From contig DAICZI010000003.1 in the NCBI GenBank assembly GCA_027311205.1, positions 3,528 through 18,739 of the forward strand: DNA of 15,212 nt. The letters are read 5' to 3'. Numbering within the stretch: position 1 is the first letter of the stretch; every line of letters starts with the position of its first letter. The stretch comes from Beijerinckiaceae bacterium (GTDB lineage: Bacteria > Pseudomonadota > Alphaproteobacteria > Rhizobiales > Beijerinckiaceae). Of the stretch, positions 6,163-14,702 are shown piece after piece. The translations under genes and the position numbers were made by a program. Below the pieces are notes generated by a model. That model was not told the DNA's origin, did not search any database, and was given only the letters and a program-made list of their open reading frames with translations.

Positions 6163-9100
6163 ATGCTGCTTCCCAAACGTGCCCTTGATGAGCTTGCCAA
6201 AGGCGGTTCGCTGACCCTTGGCGGCGTGCCTGATGGCTATGACGCTTTCCTTGCCGCTGAAATCGCCCGCCATTTTGCCGAGGCGGCCGAGTCTCGCGCT
6301 GCGGTCTTTCTCCATGTCGCACGCGATGGCCAGCGCTCGTCAGCCTTCCGCGAGGCGCTGCGCTTTGCTGATCCGGGCCTCGAGGCGCTGGAATTTCCTG
6401 CCTGGGATTGCCAGCCCTATGACCGCATTTCGCCTAATCCGGACATCGCCGCGCGGCGCATGACGGTGCTGTCGCGGCTGGCGCGCACCCGATCAGGCTT
6501 TGAGCGCCCGCGCATTATCTGCGCGACGCTGAACGGCCTGGTGCAACGCTTGCCCCCTGTGAAGCAGGTAGCCGAGCAAAGCCTTTCGGCGGCGCCGGGT
6601 AATGCGCTGTCGATGGACAAGGTCATTGAATGGCTGACGATCAATGGCTTTCTGCGCGCCTCGACGGTGAACGAGACCGGCGAATTTGCCTTGCGTGGCG
6701 GCATTCTTGATCTTTTCCCGCCGGGTCTGCCGTTTCCGGTGCGGCTCGATTTTTTTGGCGACACGCTCGAATCAATCCGCAGTTTTGATGTCGAGACCCA
6801 GCGTTCGCTGGCGCAATTGCGCTCGCTTGATCTGGTGCCGATGAGCGAGGTGCAACTCACCACGGATTCGATCCGGCGCTTCCGGCAAGGGTATCTGACC
6901 GCCTTTGGTGCCGAGACGCGCGGCGATGGGCTTTATGAAGCCATCTCGGAAGGACGGCGCCATCCGGGCATGGAACATTGGCTGCCGCTGTTCTGGGGCA
7001 GCAGTTCGACCCTGTTTGATTATCTGCCCGGCGTTCCCTTGCTGCTCGATCCGCAGATTGACGAGGCGGCGCGCGAGCGCTTTGCCGGCATTGCCGATTA
7101 TTATGTGGCGCGCCGCGAGGCCTACGAGCGCAACCCGCGCGAGGCGGCCTACAAGCCGCTGCCGCCCGCCGCGCTTTACCTTGACGGCGATAATCTCGCC
7201 GCTGAATTCGCCAAACGCTCGGTGTTGCGCTTTGTTGCGGACGCGGGCGCAGCCAGCCCCGGCAGACTGGTGGTGGATGCCGGCGCGAAGCCGGGGCGCA
7301 ATTTTGCCCCTGAACGCGCGCAGCCCGATGTCAATGTGTTTGAAGCTGCCGTGGCGCACATGGGAAGCGAGGCCGGGCAGGGGCGGCGGGTGATTGTCGC
7401 CGCGTTTTCGGATGGCGCGCGCGAGCGCCTGTCGGGCGTGCTCAGCGACCACGGCGCAGCCAGCCGCGAGCCGGTTTCAAGCCTGGCGCAGGCGCGTGCT
7501 TCCAAATCCACGCTGGCGCTGGCCGTGCTGCCGCTGGAGGCAGGCTTTGTCACGGCTGATCTGTGCGTCATCAGCGAGCAGGACATTTTGGGTGATCGCC
7601 TGGTCAAGACCCGCAAGAAGGTCAAGGCCGAGAATTTCCTGACCGAGCTTTCCAGCCTGAGCGCCGGTGATCTGGTGGTGCATGTCGATCATGGCATCGC
7701 CCGTTTTGTCGGCCTGAAAACCATCACGGCGCTGGATGCGCCGCATGATTGCCTCGAATTGCACTATGCAGAGGGCAACAGGCTGTTTCTGCCGGTGGAA
7801 AACCTCGAATTGCTGTCGCGCTATGGCGCGGATGGCTCGGAGGCAACGCTTGACCGGCTCGGCGGGGCGGGGTGGCAGGTGCGCAAGGCCCGGCTGAAAA
7901 AGCGCATTCTCGAAATGGCGGCGGGCCTGATCAAGCTTGCGGCCCAGCGCTTTACCAAGGAAGCACCGCGTCTGCTGCCGGAGGAAACCCTCTATCAGGA
8001 ATTCTGCGCGCGCTTTCCCTATGACGAAACCGAAGACGAAGCCACGGCGATTGCGGCGACGCTGGATGATCTGGCGGCCGGCCGCCCGATGGATCGCCTG
8101 GTTTGCGGCGATGTCGGCTTTGGCAAAACCGAAGTGGCATTACGTGCCGCCTTTGTCGCCGCCATGGCCGGCAAGCAAGTGGCTGTGGTGGTGCCAACCA
8201 CCCTGCTGGCGCGCCAGCATTTCCGCACCTTCGTGCAGCGCTTTGCCAATCTGCCGCTGCGGCTGGGCACGCTGTCACGCATGGTGTCCGCCGCTGACCA
8301 GAAGGCCACCCGTGCCGGGCTGGCCGATGGTACGGTTGATATTGTGGTCGGCACCCATGCCTTGCTCGGCAAGGCTATTGAGTTCAAAGACCTGGGCCTC
8401 GTCATCGTCGATGAGGAGCAGCATTTTGGCGTCGGCCACAAGGAACGGCTGAAAGCGTTGCGCGCCGAAGTGCATGTGCTGACTTTGTCGGCGACGCCCA
8501 TTCCGCGCACCTTGCAACTGGCGCTCACCGGCGTGCGCGAACTCTCGCTCATTACCACGCCGCCGGTCGATCGCCTGGCGGTGCGTTCGCTCATCACCCC
8601 CTTTGACGATCTCACTGTGCGCGAGGCCCTGCTGCGCGAGCGCTATCGCGGTGGCCAGAGCTTTTTTGTCTGCCCACGCATTGAAGACCTCGACGATGCC
8701 GCCGCCTTCCTGCGCCAGCACGTGCCGGAGGTTAAATTCACGCTGTGCCACGGGCAGATGGCCGCCTCCGAGCTGGAGGAGAAAATGTCGGCCTTTTATG
8801 ACGGCACCTATGATGTGCTGCTGGCGACCGCCATCGTGGAATCCGGGCTTGATATTCCGCGCGCCAATACGCTGATCGTCTATCGGGCCGACATGTTTGG
8901 TCTGGCGCAGCTCTATCAGTTGCGCGGGCGGGTGGGGCGCTCGAAATTGCGCGCCTATGCCTTGTTTACCACGCCTGCCAACAAGCCCTTTACCCCGCAA
9001 GCCGAAAAGCGCCTGCATGTGTTGCAGTCGCTCGACACGCTTGGTGCCGGCTTTCAATTGGCGAGCCACGACCTCGACATTCGTGGTGCAGGCAATCTGC

Positions 9101-9678
9101 TCGGCGATGAGCAATCCGGCCATATCCGCGAGGTCGGCTATGAACTCTACCAGCAGATGCTGACCGATGCCGTGGCGGCGCTGAAAGCAGGCGGGGATGA
9201 ACCGCTGGACGAGGCATGGTCGCCTGCCATAACGCTCGGCACGCCGGTTACCATCCCGGAAAGCTATGTGTCCGACCTGGCGGTGCGCCTCACGCTCTAC
9301 AAGCGACTGGCGGCGCTGGAGACAGATGCCGATATCGAGAGTATCGGCGCGGAAATGATTGACCGCTTCGGGCCGCTGCCGCCGGAGGTCAATGACCTGT
9401 TGCAGGTCATGGCAATCAAGGCTCTGTGCCGACGCGCCCATATTGCCAAGCTTGATGCTGGCCCCAAGGGCGTGATCATCGCCTTCCGCGACAATGCCTT
9501 CGCCAATCCCACCGGCCTGGTGCGCTATATCAGCCAGCAGGGTTCGGAGGCCAAAGTGCGCCAGGACATGAAAATTGTCTTCATCCGTGACTTCAGCAAG
9601 AAGGCGCAACGGCTTGTGGGAACCAGGAAACTCCTGACAGAGCTGGTCGATCTGGCAGAGCGCCGCAAAGCGGCATGA
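6163..9678 (+). CDS. mfd: Transcription-repair coupling factor Mfd
   Basis: A 1171-residue DNA translocase that removes RNA polymerase stalled at DNA damage and recruits UvrA for nucleotide excision repair (E. coli Mfd is 1148). Domains in order: UvrB-like module about 1-350 (LTLGGVPDGYDAFL at 17-30, FPAWDCQPYDRISPNPDI at 78-95), a poorly conserved middle region, the CarD-like RNA polymerase interaction domain about 490-590 (AGDLVVHVDHGIARFVGL), the two RecG-like helicase lobes with Walker A GDVGFGKT (649-656), DEEQ box (750-753), SATPIPRTL and QLRGRVGR (919-926), and the C-terminal TRCF domain. No key residue seems lost. The Shine-Dalgarno sequence before the ATG is weak. It converges on rpsD across a shared terminator. 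Confidence 0.98.
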   Translation: MLLPKRALDELAKGGSLTLGGVPDGYDAFLAAEIARHFAEAAESRAAVFLHVARDGQRSSAFREALRFADPGLEALEFPAWDCQPYDRISPNPDIAARRMTVLSRLARTRSGFERPRIICATLNGLVQRLPPVKQVAEQSLSAAPGNALSMDKVIEWLTINGFLRASTVNETGEFALRGGILDLFPPGLPFPVRLDFFGDTLESIRSFDVETQRSLAQLRSLDLVPMSEVQLTTDSIRRFRQGYLTAFGAETRGDGLYEAISEGRRHPGMEHWLPLFWGSSSTLFDYLPGVPLLLDPQIDEAARERFAGIADYYVARREAYERNPREAAYKPLPPAALYLDGDNLAAEFAKRSVLRFVADAGAASPGRLVVDAGAKPGRNFAPERAQPDVNVFEAAVAHMGSEAGQGRRVIVAAFSDGARERLSGVLSDHGAASREPVSSLAQARASKSTLALAVLPLEAGFVTADLCVISEQDILGDRLVKTRKKVKAENFLTELSSLSAGDLVVHVDHGIARFVGLKTITALDAPHDCLELHYAEGNRLFLPVENLELLSRYGADGSEATLDRLGGAGWQVRKARLKKRILEMAAGLIKLAAQRFTKEAPRLLPEETLYQEFCARFPYDETEDEATAIAATLDDLAAGRPMDRLVCGDVGFGKTEVALRAAFVAAMAGKQVAVVVPTTLLARQHFRTFVQRFANLPLRLGTLSRMVSAADQKATRAGLADGTVDIVVGTHALLGKAIEFKDLGLVIVDEEQHFGVGHKERLKALRAEVHVLTLSATPIPRTLQLALTGVRELSLITTPPVDRLAVRSLITPFDDLTVREALLRERYRGGQSFFVCPRIEDLDDAAAFLRQHVPEVKFTLCHGQMAASELEEKMSAFYDGTYDVLLATAIVESGLDIPRANTLIVYRADMFGLAQLYQLRGRVGRSKLRAYALFTTPANKPFTPQAEKRLHVLQSLDTLGAGFQLASHDLDIRGAGNLLGDEQSGHIREVGYELYQQMLTDAVAALKAGGDEPLDEAWSPAITLGTPVTIPESYVSDLAVRLTLYKRLAALETDADIESIGAEMIDRFGPLPPEVNDLLQVMAIKALCRRAHIAKLDAGPKGVIIAFRDNAFANPTGLVRYISQQGSEAKVRQDMKIVFIRDFSKKAQRLVGTRKLLTELVDLAERRKAA

Positions 9679-9681
9679 AAA

Positions 9682-9720
9682 AACCCGGAGGTCTTTGGAG
9701 ACCTTCGGGTTGCTTTTTTT
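9682..9720. terminator. Bidirectional terminator between mfd and rpsD
   Basis: A 13-bp stem, AACCCGGAGGTCT (9682-9694) with AGACCTTCGGGTT (9699-9711), one G-U pair, loop TTGG, then GC and seven T (9714-9720) on the plus strand. Six A at 9678-9683 give a T-run on the minus strand too, so the same hairpin can end both the mfd and the rpsD transcripts. Confidence 0.93.
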
Positions 9721-9787
9721 GCTTCGCATCATGCCAGCACGGGGCAAGAATCGCTTCGCCCCGTCCTTAAGCTGATGCGTCAGGCGG

Positions 9788-10405
9788 TTAGCGTGAATAG
9801 AACTCGATCACCAGATTGGGTTCCATCGAAACCGGGTAGGGCACCTCGGTCGGGCCGGGAATGCGGGTCAATTTGACGTTCATCTTGCCGGTGTCCGCCT
9901 CGATGTAATCGGGCACATCGCGTTCGGCGAGGCTCTGGGCCTCCATCACCACGATCATCTGGCGTGAGGCTTCCTTGACCTCGACCACATCGCCGACCTT
10001 GACTTGCGCCGAGGCGATGTTGACGCGGCGGCCATTGACACGCACGTGGCCGTGATTGACGAACTGGCGCGCCGCAAACACGGTGGCGACAAATTTCGCG
10101 CGGTAAACCACAGTATCGAGGCGACGCTCCAGCAAACCAACGAGGTTCGCGCCGCTGTCACCCTTCATCCGCACCGCTTCTTCATAGTAGCGGCGGAATT
10201 GCTTCTCGGAAATATTGCCGTAATAGCCCTTCAGCTTCTGCTTGGCGCGGAGCTGGGTGCCGTAATCGGACATTTTGCCCTTGCGGCGCTGGCCATGCTG
10301 GCCGGGGCCGTATTCGCGGCGGTTGACCGGGCTTTTCGGACGGCCCCAGATGTTCTGGCCCATACGCCGGTCGATTTTATGCTTCGCATTGATGCGTTTC
10401 GTCAT
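9788..10405 (-). CDS. rpsD: 30S ribosomal protein S4
   Basis: A 205-residue primary 16S rRNA-binding protein that starts small-subunit assembly. The N-terminus [20 protein letters not shown] is followed by the S4 body ([20 protein letters not shown]) and the S4 RNA-binding domain ([34 protein letters not shown]). The N-terminal part has no cysteine, so this is the zinc-free form. The start is fixed by GAGGAA 6 bases upstream. The gene stands alone, as is common in alphaproteobacteria, outside the alpha operon. In enteric bacteria and Bacillus, S4 represses its own mRNA; the structured leader here suggests similar control (inference). Confidence 0.98.
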   Translation of the reverse strand: MTKRINAKHKIDRRMGQNIWGRPKSPVNRREYGPGQHGQRRKGKMSDYGTQLRAKQKLKGYYGNISEKQFRRYYEEAVRMKGDSGANLVGLLERRLDTVVYRAKFVATVFAARQFVNHGHVRVNGRRVNIASAQVKVGDVVEVKEASRQMIVVMEAQSLAERDVPDYIEADTGKMNVKLTRIPGPTEVPYPVSMEPNLVIEFYSR

Positions 10406-10409
10406 CGCA

Positions 10410-10447
10410 GTTCCTCTGAGTCAAGACGCTTGTAACAAGCGAGGAAC
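10410..10447 (-). promoter_or_regulatory. rpsD leader: SD-sequestering inverted repeat
   Basis: In the minus-strand transcript GUUCCUC (10447-10441) can pair perfectly with GAGGAAC (10416-10410), which contains the rpsD Shine-Dalgarno sequence. Between them the palindrome CGCTTGTAACAAGCG (10427-10441) forms an internal hairpin. A second purine tract, GAGGA (10458-10454), can pair with the same UCCUC, so two exclusive folds are possible: SD hidden or SD free. A further palindrome (10469-10482) lies upstream. Confidence 0.5.
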
Positions 10448-10468
10448 GCGCCCTCCTCTGTCTGCCGC

Positions 10469-10482
10469 TGTTTCCAGAAACA
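10469..10482. repeat. 14-bp palindrome in rpsD leader
   Basis: TGTTTC CA GAAACA, two exact 6-base arms 2 bases apart, with short flanking complementarity (CCGC before, GCGG after). It lies in the transcribed leader of rpsD and probably forms a hairpin there. Confidence 0.4.
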
Positions 10483-10528
10483 AACCGACAGGCGGAACTG
10501 ATCCACCACGGGTGCGTCAAACAAAAAG

Positions 10529-10549
10529 CGCCCGTCACCGGGCGTTTTT
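10529..10549. terminator. Terminator-like hairpin in the rpsD upstream region
   Basis: CGCCCG (10529-10534), loop TCAC, CGGGCG (10539-10544), then five T (10545-10549); A-runs on the other side extend the stem and give a T-run on the minus strand as well. No coding gene ends here on either strand, and the hairpin falls only a few bases after the predicted rpsD transcription start. It may be a 5' stabilising hairpin of rpsD mRNA or the end of an unannotated transcript. The stretch 10406-10738 holds no gene; it contains this hairpin, the rpsD leader and promoter, and the CDGSH gene's palindromes. Confidence 0.55.
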
Positions 10550-10559
10550 CGCTGGCCGT

Positions 10560-10588
10560 TTGTTAGGGGCATTGTGGCGCCTTGTCAA
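10560..10588 (-). promoter_or_regulatory. Promoter of rpsD
   Basis: On the minus strand a perfect -35 TTGACA (10588-10583), a 17-base spacer and TAACAA (10565-10560) as -10 form a good sigma-70-type promoter. Transcription would begin near 10553, giving an untranslated leader of about 148 bases before rpsD. Confidence 0.65.
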
Positions 10589-10683
10589 ATCAGGGAGCGA
10601 ATTTCCGGCGCTTTCTCGCCCATCCCTTCATCTGCATAGGTACCCTTGCAAGCCAGCAATGGACAGGTTGAAGCTTTTGTCGC

Positions 10684-10711
10684 ACATGAATCATGTCCGG
10701 AATTTTCCGGA
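10684..10711. promoter_or_regulatory. Two adjoining palindromes before the CDGSH gene
   Basis: ACATGA A TCATGT (10684-10696) is immediately followed, sharing one T, by TCCGGAA TT TTCCGGA (10696-10711). Both have exact arms (6 and 7 bases). They end 27 bases before the ATG. They could be operators of regulators of the CDGSH gene, or leader RNA hairpins. No good promoter hexamers could be placed around them. Confidence 0.45.
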
Positions 10712-10738
10712 AATCACCTTCTGACGCAGGAACTCCCG

Positions 10739-10978
10739 ATGGCTGATCCCCATATCGCTCAAAAAATGCCATTCAAGGTCGATGTTGAAGCTGGCAAGAC
10801 CTATTACTGGTGCGCCTGTGGCCAATCGAAGAACCAGCCGTTCTGCGATGGCTCGCACAAGGGTTCGACCTTCACCCCGATGGCCTACACGCCCGAAAAA
10901 GAAGGGGCCGCCTATTTCTGTGGTTGCAAGCACACCGGCAATGCGCCGCTCTGCGACGGCTCGCACGCCAAGCTTTGA
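10739..10978 (+). CDS. Double CDGSH iron-sulphur domain protein
   Basis: A 79-residue protein made of two CDGSH motifs, each a 3-Cys-1-His ligand set for a [2Fe-2S] cluster: C25, C27, C36, H40 (CACGQSKNQPFCDGSH) and C61, C63, C72, H76 (CGCKHTGNAPLCDGSH). This is the soluble two-motif class related to CISD3/MiNT; eukaryotic relatives take part in iron-sulphur and redox homeostasis, but the bacterial role is not settled. It has no signal peptide or membrane segment. The ATG at 10739 is chosen because AGGA lies 7 bases upstream; an open extension back to 10646 would cross the palindromes and has no family-like sequence. It probably forms a unit of its own with the terminator at 11010. Confidence 0.93.
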   Translation: MADPHIAQKMPFKVDVEAGKTYYWCACGQSKNQPFCDGSHKGSTFTPMAYTPEKEGAAYFCGCKHTGNAPLCDGSHAKL

Positions 10979-11009
10979 TGCCGCGCCAAGGCTGATTTTG
11001 CCAAAGCCC

Positions 11010-11042
11010 GCCTCGCCTGTTAAGGGCGGGGCGTTGTCTTTT
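11010..11042 (+). terminator. Probable terminator after the CDGSH gene
   Basis: GCCTCGCC (11010-11017) pairs with GGCGGGGC (11025-11032) with one wobble, loop TGTTAAG, followed by the T-rich tract GTTGTCTTTT. The T-run is interrupted, so some read-through into glyS is possible. Confidence 0.6.
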
Positions 11043-11063
11043 GTCGCCAATTCATGAAGTGCC

Positions 11064-13121
11064 ATGCCCGACCTGCTGCTTGAACTGTTCTCCGAGGAAA
11101 TTCCGGCACGCATGCAGGCAGACGCCGCCAAGGAACTGCAAGCTCGTGTCACGGGCGCGCTGGTTGATGCAGGGCTCACCTATGAGGGGGCGGTTGCCCA
11201 TGTCACGCCGCGACGCCTCGCACTGCATGTCTCGGGATTGCCGGTCCGCCAGCCTGATCGCAGCGAAGAGCGCAAGGGCCCGCGGGTCGGTGCGCCCGAG
11301 GCGGCGCTGGCGGGTTTCCTGAAAAGCGCCGGGCTCGAATCCATAGCGCAAGCCAAAATTGAAACTGACCCGAAAAAGGGCGAGTTTTATGTCGCCGTCA
11401 CCAAAGTTGTCGGCAAGCCCGCTCTTGATGTGCTGGCCGCTTTGCTGCCGGGCCTGATCAAAACCTTCCCCTGGCCGAAATCGATGCGCTGGGGCGCAGC
11501 CTCGGCCTTGCCGGATGCGCCGACCTGGGTGCGGCCCTTGCATTCGATTGTCTGCACGTTCGGGCCGGAAACGTCCGAGCCCGATATTGTCCCGTTCAAT
11601 GTCGGCGCTATCCAATCCGGCAATGTCTCGCGCGGCCACCGTTTCATGGCCCCCGAAACCTTCAGCGTGCGGCGATATGAGGATTACACCGCATCGCTGA
11701 CCAGAGCCCGCGTCGTGCTCGATGCGGCGCGGCGGCGCGATATCATCCTGCATGATGCGCGCGATCTCGCCTTTGCGCAGGGGCTGGAACTGGTTGAGGA
11801 CGAGGGCCTGCTGCATGAAGTCGGCGGGCTGGTGGAATGGCCGGTGACGCTGATGGGCAGTTTCGATGCGGCGTTTCTGGCCGTGCCGGATGAGGCGATC
11901 CGCGCGACGATCCGCGCCAACCAGAAATGCTTCGTGTTGCGCGATCCCAAAACCGGTCGCCTGGCCAATCGCTTCATTCTGGTTGCCAATATCATCGCCA
12001 GCGATGGCGGCAAGGCCATTGTTGCGGGCAATGAAAGGGTGGTGCGGGCACGTCTGTCGGATGCGAAGTTTTTCTTCGAGTCAGACCTGAAGATACCGCT
12101 GCATGACCGTCTTCTGAAACTTGAAACCATCATTTTCCAGGAAAAGCTCGGCACGCAGGCCGCGCGGGTCAAAAGGCTGGTGGCCCTGAGCCAGATACTT
12201 GCGCCGCTGGTCGGCGCAGACCCCGCCAAAGCGGCGCGTGCCGCGCTGCTCGCCAAGGCTGATCTCGTCAGCGAAATGGTTGGCGAATTTCCCGAATTGC
12301 AGGGCATCATGGGCGCGCGCTACGGCGCGGCGGGGGCGGGGGATGCGGTGCCAGTCGCGCCGGTGTCCATCGCCGTGGCTCTGGCGGACAAACTCGATGT
12401 GCTCTGCGGCTTCTGGGCGATTGGTGAAAAGCCGACGGGCAGCAAAGACCCCTATGCCCTGCGCCGCGCCGCGCTGGGGGTGATTCGCATTCTCATCGAG
12501 AACAGGCTGAGCCTGAAACTGCACCCGCTGATCAAGACTCATGCCGATGCCATCATCGCCGCGCGCGGACTTGAAGCCCAGGCGGGCCTCAGCGATGACC
12601 TTATCGGGTTTTTCCATGACCGGCTGAAAGTCTATCTGAAAGAGCGCGGCTGCCCGCCTGATGTCGCAGGCGCCTTGTTTGATGCCTCCAACGAGGATGA
12701 TTTGAAACTCATGGCCGATCTAGCCCAGACCCTCACCGCGTTTCTTGGTACCGACGATGGCCGGAACCTGCTCGCGGGCTATCGCCGCGCCGCCAACATC
12801 CTGAAGGCCGAAGAAAAGAAAGATGGGCCGAGCGCATTTGACGCCCTGCACGCGCCGAGCCTGCGTGTCGAGCCGGAAGAAGACCAACTTGCCGCGGCGA
12901 TCGCGCGCGCCCGCGATGCCGTGCCAGAAGCGCTGAAGGCGGGTGATTACGATGCCGCCATGCGGGCGCTGGCGCGGTTGCGTCCACCGGTCGATGCGTT
13001 TTTCGTCGCTGTCACCGTCAATGACGCCAACCCGCGCGTGCGCATCAACCGCCTGCAATTGCTCAATGAATTGCGGGTGGTGATGAATGGCGTCGCGCAT
13101 TTTTCCAGGATCGCGGGATAA
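11064..13121 (+). CDS. glyS: Glycyl-tRNA synthetase beta subunit
   Basis: The 685-residue beta subunit of the tetrameric (alpha2beta2) glycyl-tRNA synthetase; it binds tRNA-Gly while the alpha subunit holds the catalytic core (E. coli GlyS is 689). The start [17 protein letters not shown] is the family signature. Also seen are [16 protein letters not shown] (about 326-341), [22 protein letters not shown] (442-445) with [14 protein letters not shown] soon after, and a C-terminal DALR-type anticodon-binding domain ([15 protein letters not shown]). The ribosome binding site is weak (GAAG). Unusually, glyQ is not directly upstream; the neighbour is the CDGSH gene. Confidence 0.98.
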   Translation: MPDLLLELFSEEIPARMQADAAKELQARVTGALVDAGLTYEGAVAHVTPRRLALHVSGLPVRQPDRSEERKGPRVGAPEAALAGFLKSAGLESIAQAKIETDPKKGEFYVAVTKVVGKPALDVLAALLPGLIKTFPWPKSMRWGAASALPDAPTWVRPLHSIVCTFGPETSEPDIVPFNVGAIQSGNVSRGHRFMAPETFSVRRYEDYTASLTRARVVLDAARRRDIILHDARDLAFAQGLELVEDEGLLHEVGGLVEWPVTLMGSFDAAFLAVPDEAIRATIRANQKCFVLRDPKTGRLANRFILVANIIASDGGKAIVAGNERVVRARLSDAKFFFESDLKIPLHDRLLKLETIIFQEKLGTQAARVKRLVALSQILAPLVGADPAKAARAALLAKADLVSEMVGEFPELQGIMGARYGAAGAGDAVPVAPVSIAVALADKLDVLCGFWAIGEKPTGSKDPYALRRAALGVIRILIENRLSLKLHPLIKTHADAIIAARGLEAQAGLSDDLIGFFHDRLKVYLKERGCPPDVAGALFDASNEDDLKLMADLAQTLTAFLGTDDGRNLLAGYRRAANILKAEEKKDGPSAFDALHAPSLRVEPEEDQLAAAIARARDAVPEALKAGDYDAAMRALARLRPPVDAFFVAVTVNDANPRVRINRLQLLNELRVVMNGVAHFSRIAG

Positions 13122-13224
13122 AACTGCCGACCTGATGACCGCGGCTTGATCACCCGGACTTGGGCCATGCGCGAGCGTCGCTGCGCCCGCAAGGCCTGAT
13201 CGCATCAACGCTGACGAGCGTGGC

Positions 13225-13941
13225 TCAAGCCTGATCGGCGCTGTCAAAATCGTCAGGTGGCAGCGCGGCGATGGCGCGCGAGGCATCTGAGGCATATTGC
13301 CTTTTGGCCATGACAAAGACGATGGCCGCCGTCGTCAGCATGAACAGCCATGGATTGACGAACCAGCCAATATAGGCGAGCGCGAAGAAAAATGCCCGCT
13401 GGCCGCGCGAAAAATGCCGCGCCGCGGAAATATTCATCTGCGCGGTGCGCCAGGCGACCAGGCGGCGCGCAGCGACATCGCCGCCGGTGAGAGGCGGGGT
13501 CGCGCCGAGCAGCACGGTCGCGAAATTGAACAACCGGTAAGACCAGGAGAATTTGAAGAAGGCGTAGCCGAAAATGACGGCCAGCCCAATGACCTTGAAT
13601 TCCCACAGGGCGCGCGTGGTCTCTTGCGCAAAGGGTAAATCGCTGAAAAGCTTGAGCGCGCTGTCGGTGCTGCGCAGCAGAGCTGCCGACGTGCCAAAGG
13701 CGATAATTGAAGTCGAGGCGAAAAACGCCGTGCCGTTTTGCAGGCTGGCCATGATCGAGCTGTCAACAATGCGCACATCGCGGCGGCTCATTTCTGCCAT
13801 CCAGCGGATGCGATAGTCATCAATGGCGCGGTTGAGCCCGTGCACGCCGAGCAGCCCTTGCTCAACTACCACATGGTAGGCCCACCAGGAGATGATGAAA
13901 AACCCCAGACCCAAATAATCGGCAGTGGCAAAGCCCGACAT
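13225..13941 (-). CDS. DUF599 family membrane protein
   Basis: A 238-residue inner-membrane protein matching the DUF599 family, whose function is unknown. Membrane segments lie near 10-28 (GLGFFIISWWAYHVVVE), 70-90, 113-132 and 182-212 (one long or two short helices). Between the first two is a conserved basic region (LNRAIDDYRIRWMAEMSRRDVRIVDSSIM) and between the third and last is AARRLVAWRTAQMNISAARHFSRGQRAF, both typical of the family. The end (PPDDFDSADQA) is acidic. It lies 111 bp after bamE on the same strand and may be read from the same transcript. It converges on glyS; no terminator hairpin is evident in 13122-13224. Confidence 0.88.
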   Translation of the reverse strand: MSGFATADYLGLGFFIISWWAYHVVVEQGLLGVHGLNRAIDDYRIRWMAEMSRRDVRIVDSSIMASLQNGTAFFASTSIIAFGTSAALLRSTDSALKLFSDLPFAQETTRALWEFKVIGLAVIFGYAFFKFSWSYRLFNFATVLLGATPPLTGGDVAARRLVAWRTAQMNISAARHFSRGQRAFFFALAYIGWFVNPWLFMLTTAAIVFVMAKRQYASDASRAIAALPPDDFDSADQA

Positions 13942-14052
13942 TACCGTCCGTCCTCATGGCAGCAAGCTGGCAGATTGATCGCGCTTGTCCTGGCCGAATC
14001 GTCCGCCGGATTCACACTAAGCCACCGCGATGGTCCAGCCCGACTGCGCAGC

Positions 14053-14535
14053 CTAGAAGCGCAGCAGGTTTTTCACGAGATTGTTGAGGAAGTCTACATC
14101 CTTGCCGGTTGTCGGCGTCGTGCGCGTTTCAAAATCGAAAACCTTGCCATCCTTCATGCCGTAATTGCCGGTGTGGGTGACATTATGATTCTTGTCGAAA
14201 TAGACCGCAAAAACCCGTTGGTCGACAATCTGTGGCTTCATGAATGCCACCGAGCGAACAGTCTTCTGGCTGATGTAATACCAGGAACCGCCGCCAACCG
14301 TCGAGGTTGTGGTCGGGTCGCCCATCACTGCCAGCACCTGGGCCGCCGACTCGCCGGGCTTGATTTGCGAAATGGTCGTTTGATCCATGACATAGCCATG
14401 CACCACCGTGCCATCAAAGGACGAGCACGCGGCCAATCCGGAGGCCAGCACGGCCAAAGCCAGCAAGGGCCGGAATTTTCGTAAACCTGGACGCATGTTT
14501 GCAGACCGGAAAGGCTCACCCGAAACTTGACGCAT
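14053..14535 (-). CDS. bamE: BamE (SmpA/OmlA) outer-membrane assembly lipoprotein
   Basis: A lipoprotein of the BAM complex that helps insert beta-barrel proteins into the outer membrane. The signal peptide FRPLLALAVLASGLAAC ends in a lipobox with the acylated Cys (residue 37 from this start). The mature part is the SmpA/OmlA fold: DQTTISQIKPGESAAQVLAV, then MGDPTTTST, SWYYISQ, VAFMKPQIVDQRVFAVYFD and the alphaproteobacterial ending GKVFDFETRTTPTTGKDVDF. The ATG at 14535 has GGAGAGG 6 bases upstream; the ATG at 14496 would give a more usual 24-residue signal peptide but no ribosome binding site, so either is possible. TATAAA at 14560-14555 may be a -10 box. The divergent CBP3-type gene starts 167 bp away. 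Confidence 0.92.
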   Translation of the reverse strand: MRQVSGEPFRSANMRPGLRKFRPLLALAVLASGLAACSSFDGTVVHGYVMDQTTISQIKPGESAAQVLAVMGDPTTTSTVGGGSWYYISQKTVRSVAFMKPQIVDQRVFAVYFDKNHNVTHTGNYGMKDGKVFDFETRTTPTTGKDVDFLNNLVKNLLRF

Positions 14536-14702
14536 CTTCAGCCTCTCCGGCAATTTTATAACCCCTACGGCACTGCACCGTGGCATCGATCAGTTCCTGA
14601 ACGCTTGCGTAACCCTGCGATTGCGATAAATCAAGCAGGGGCTTGGCGTGTCGCGTCGCCCAGGTGCCCGCGTGGCAGCGCAACCCCTTGATCGTGATAC
14701 CC

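Noticed and set aside
8275..9747. 490-codon open frame on the minus strand
   Set aside because: It lies wholly opposite mfd, shows no recognisable domain and is a GC-rich codon shadow of the true gene.
10423..10440. Five-codon leader peptide (TTG start) in the rpsD leader
   Set aside because: The strong GAGGAGG upstream is about 13 bases from the TTG, too far, and the codons carry no attenuation-like pattern.
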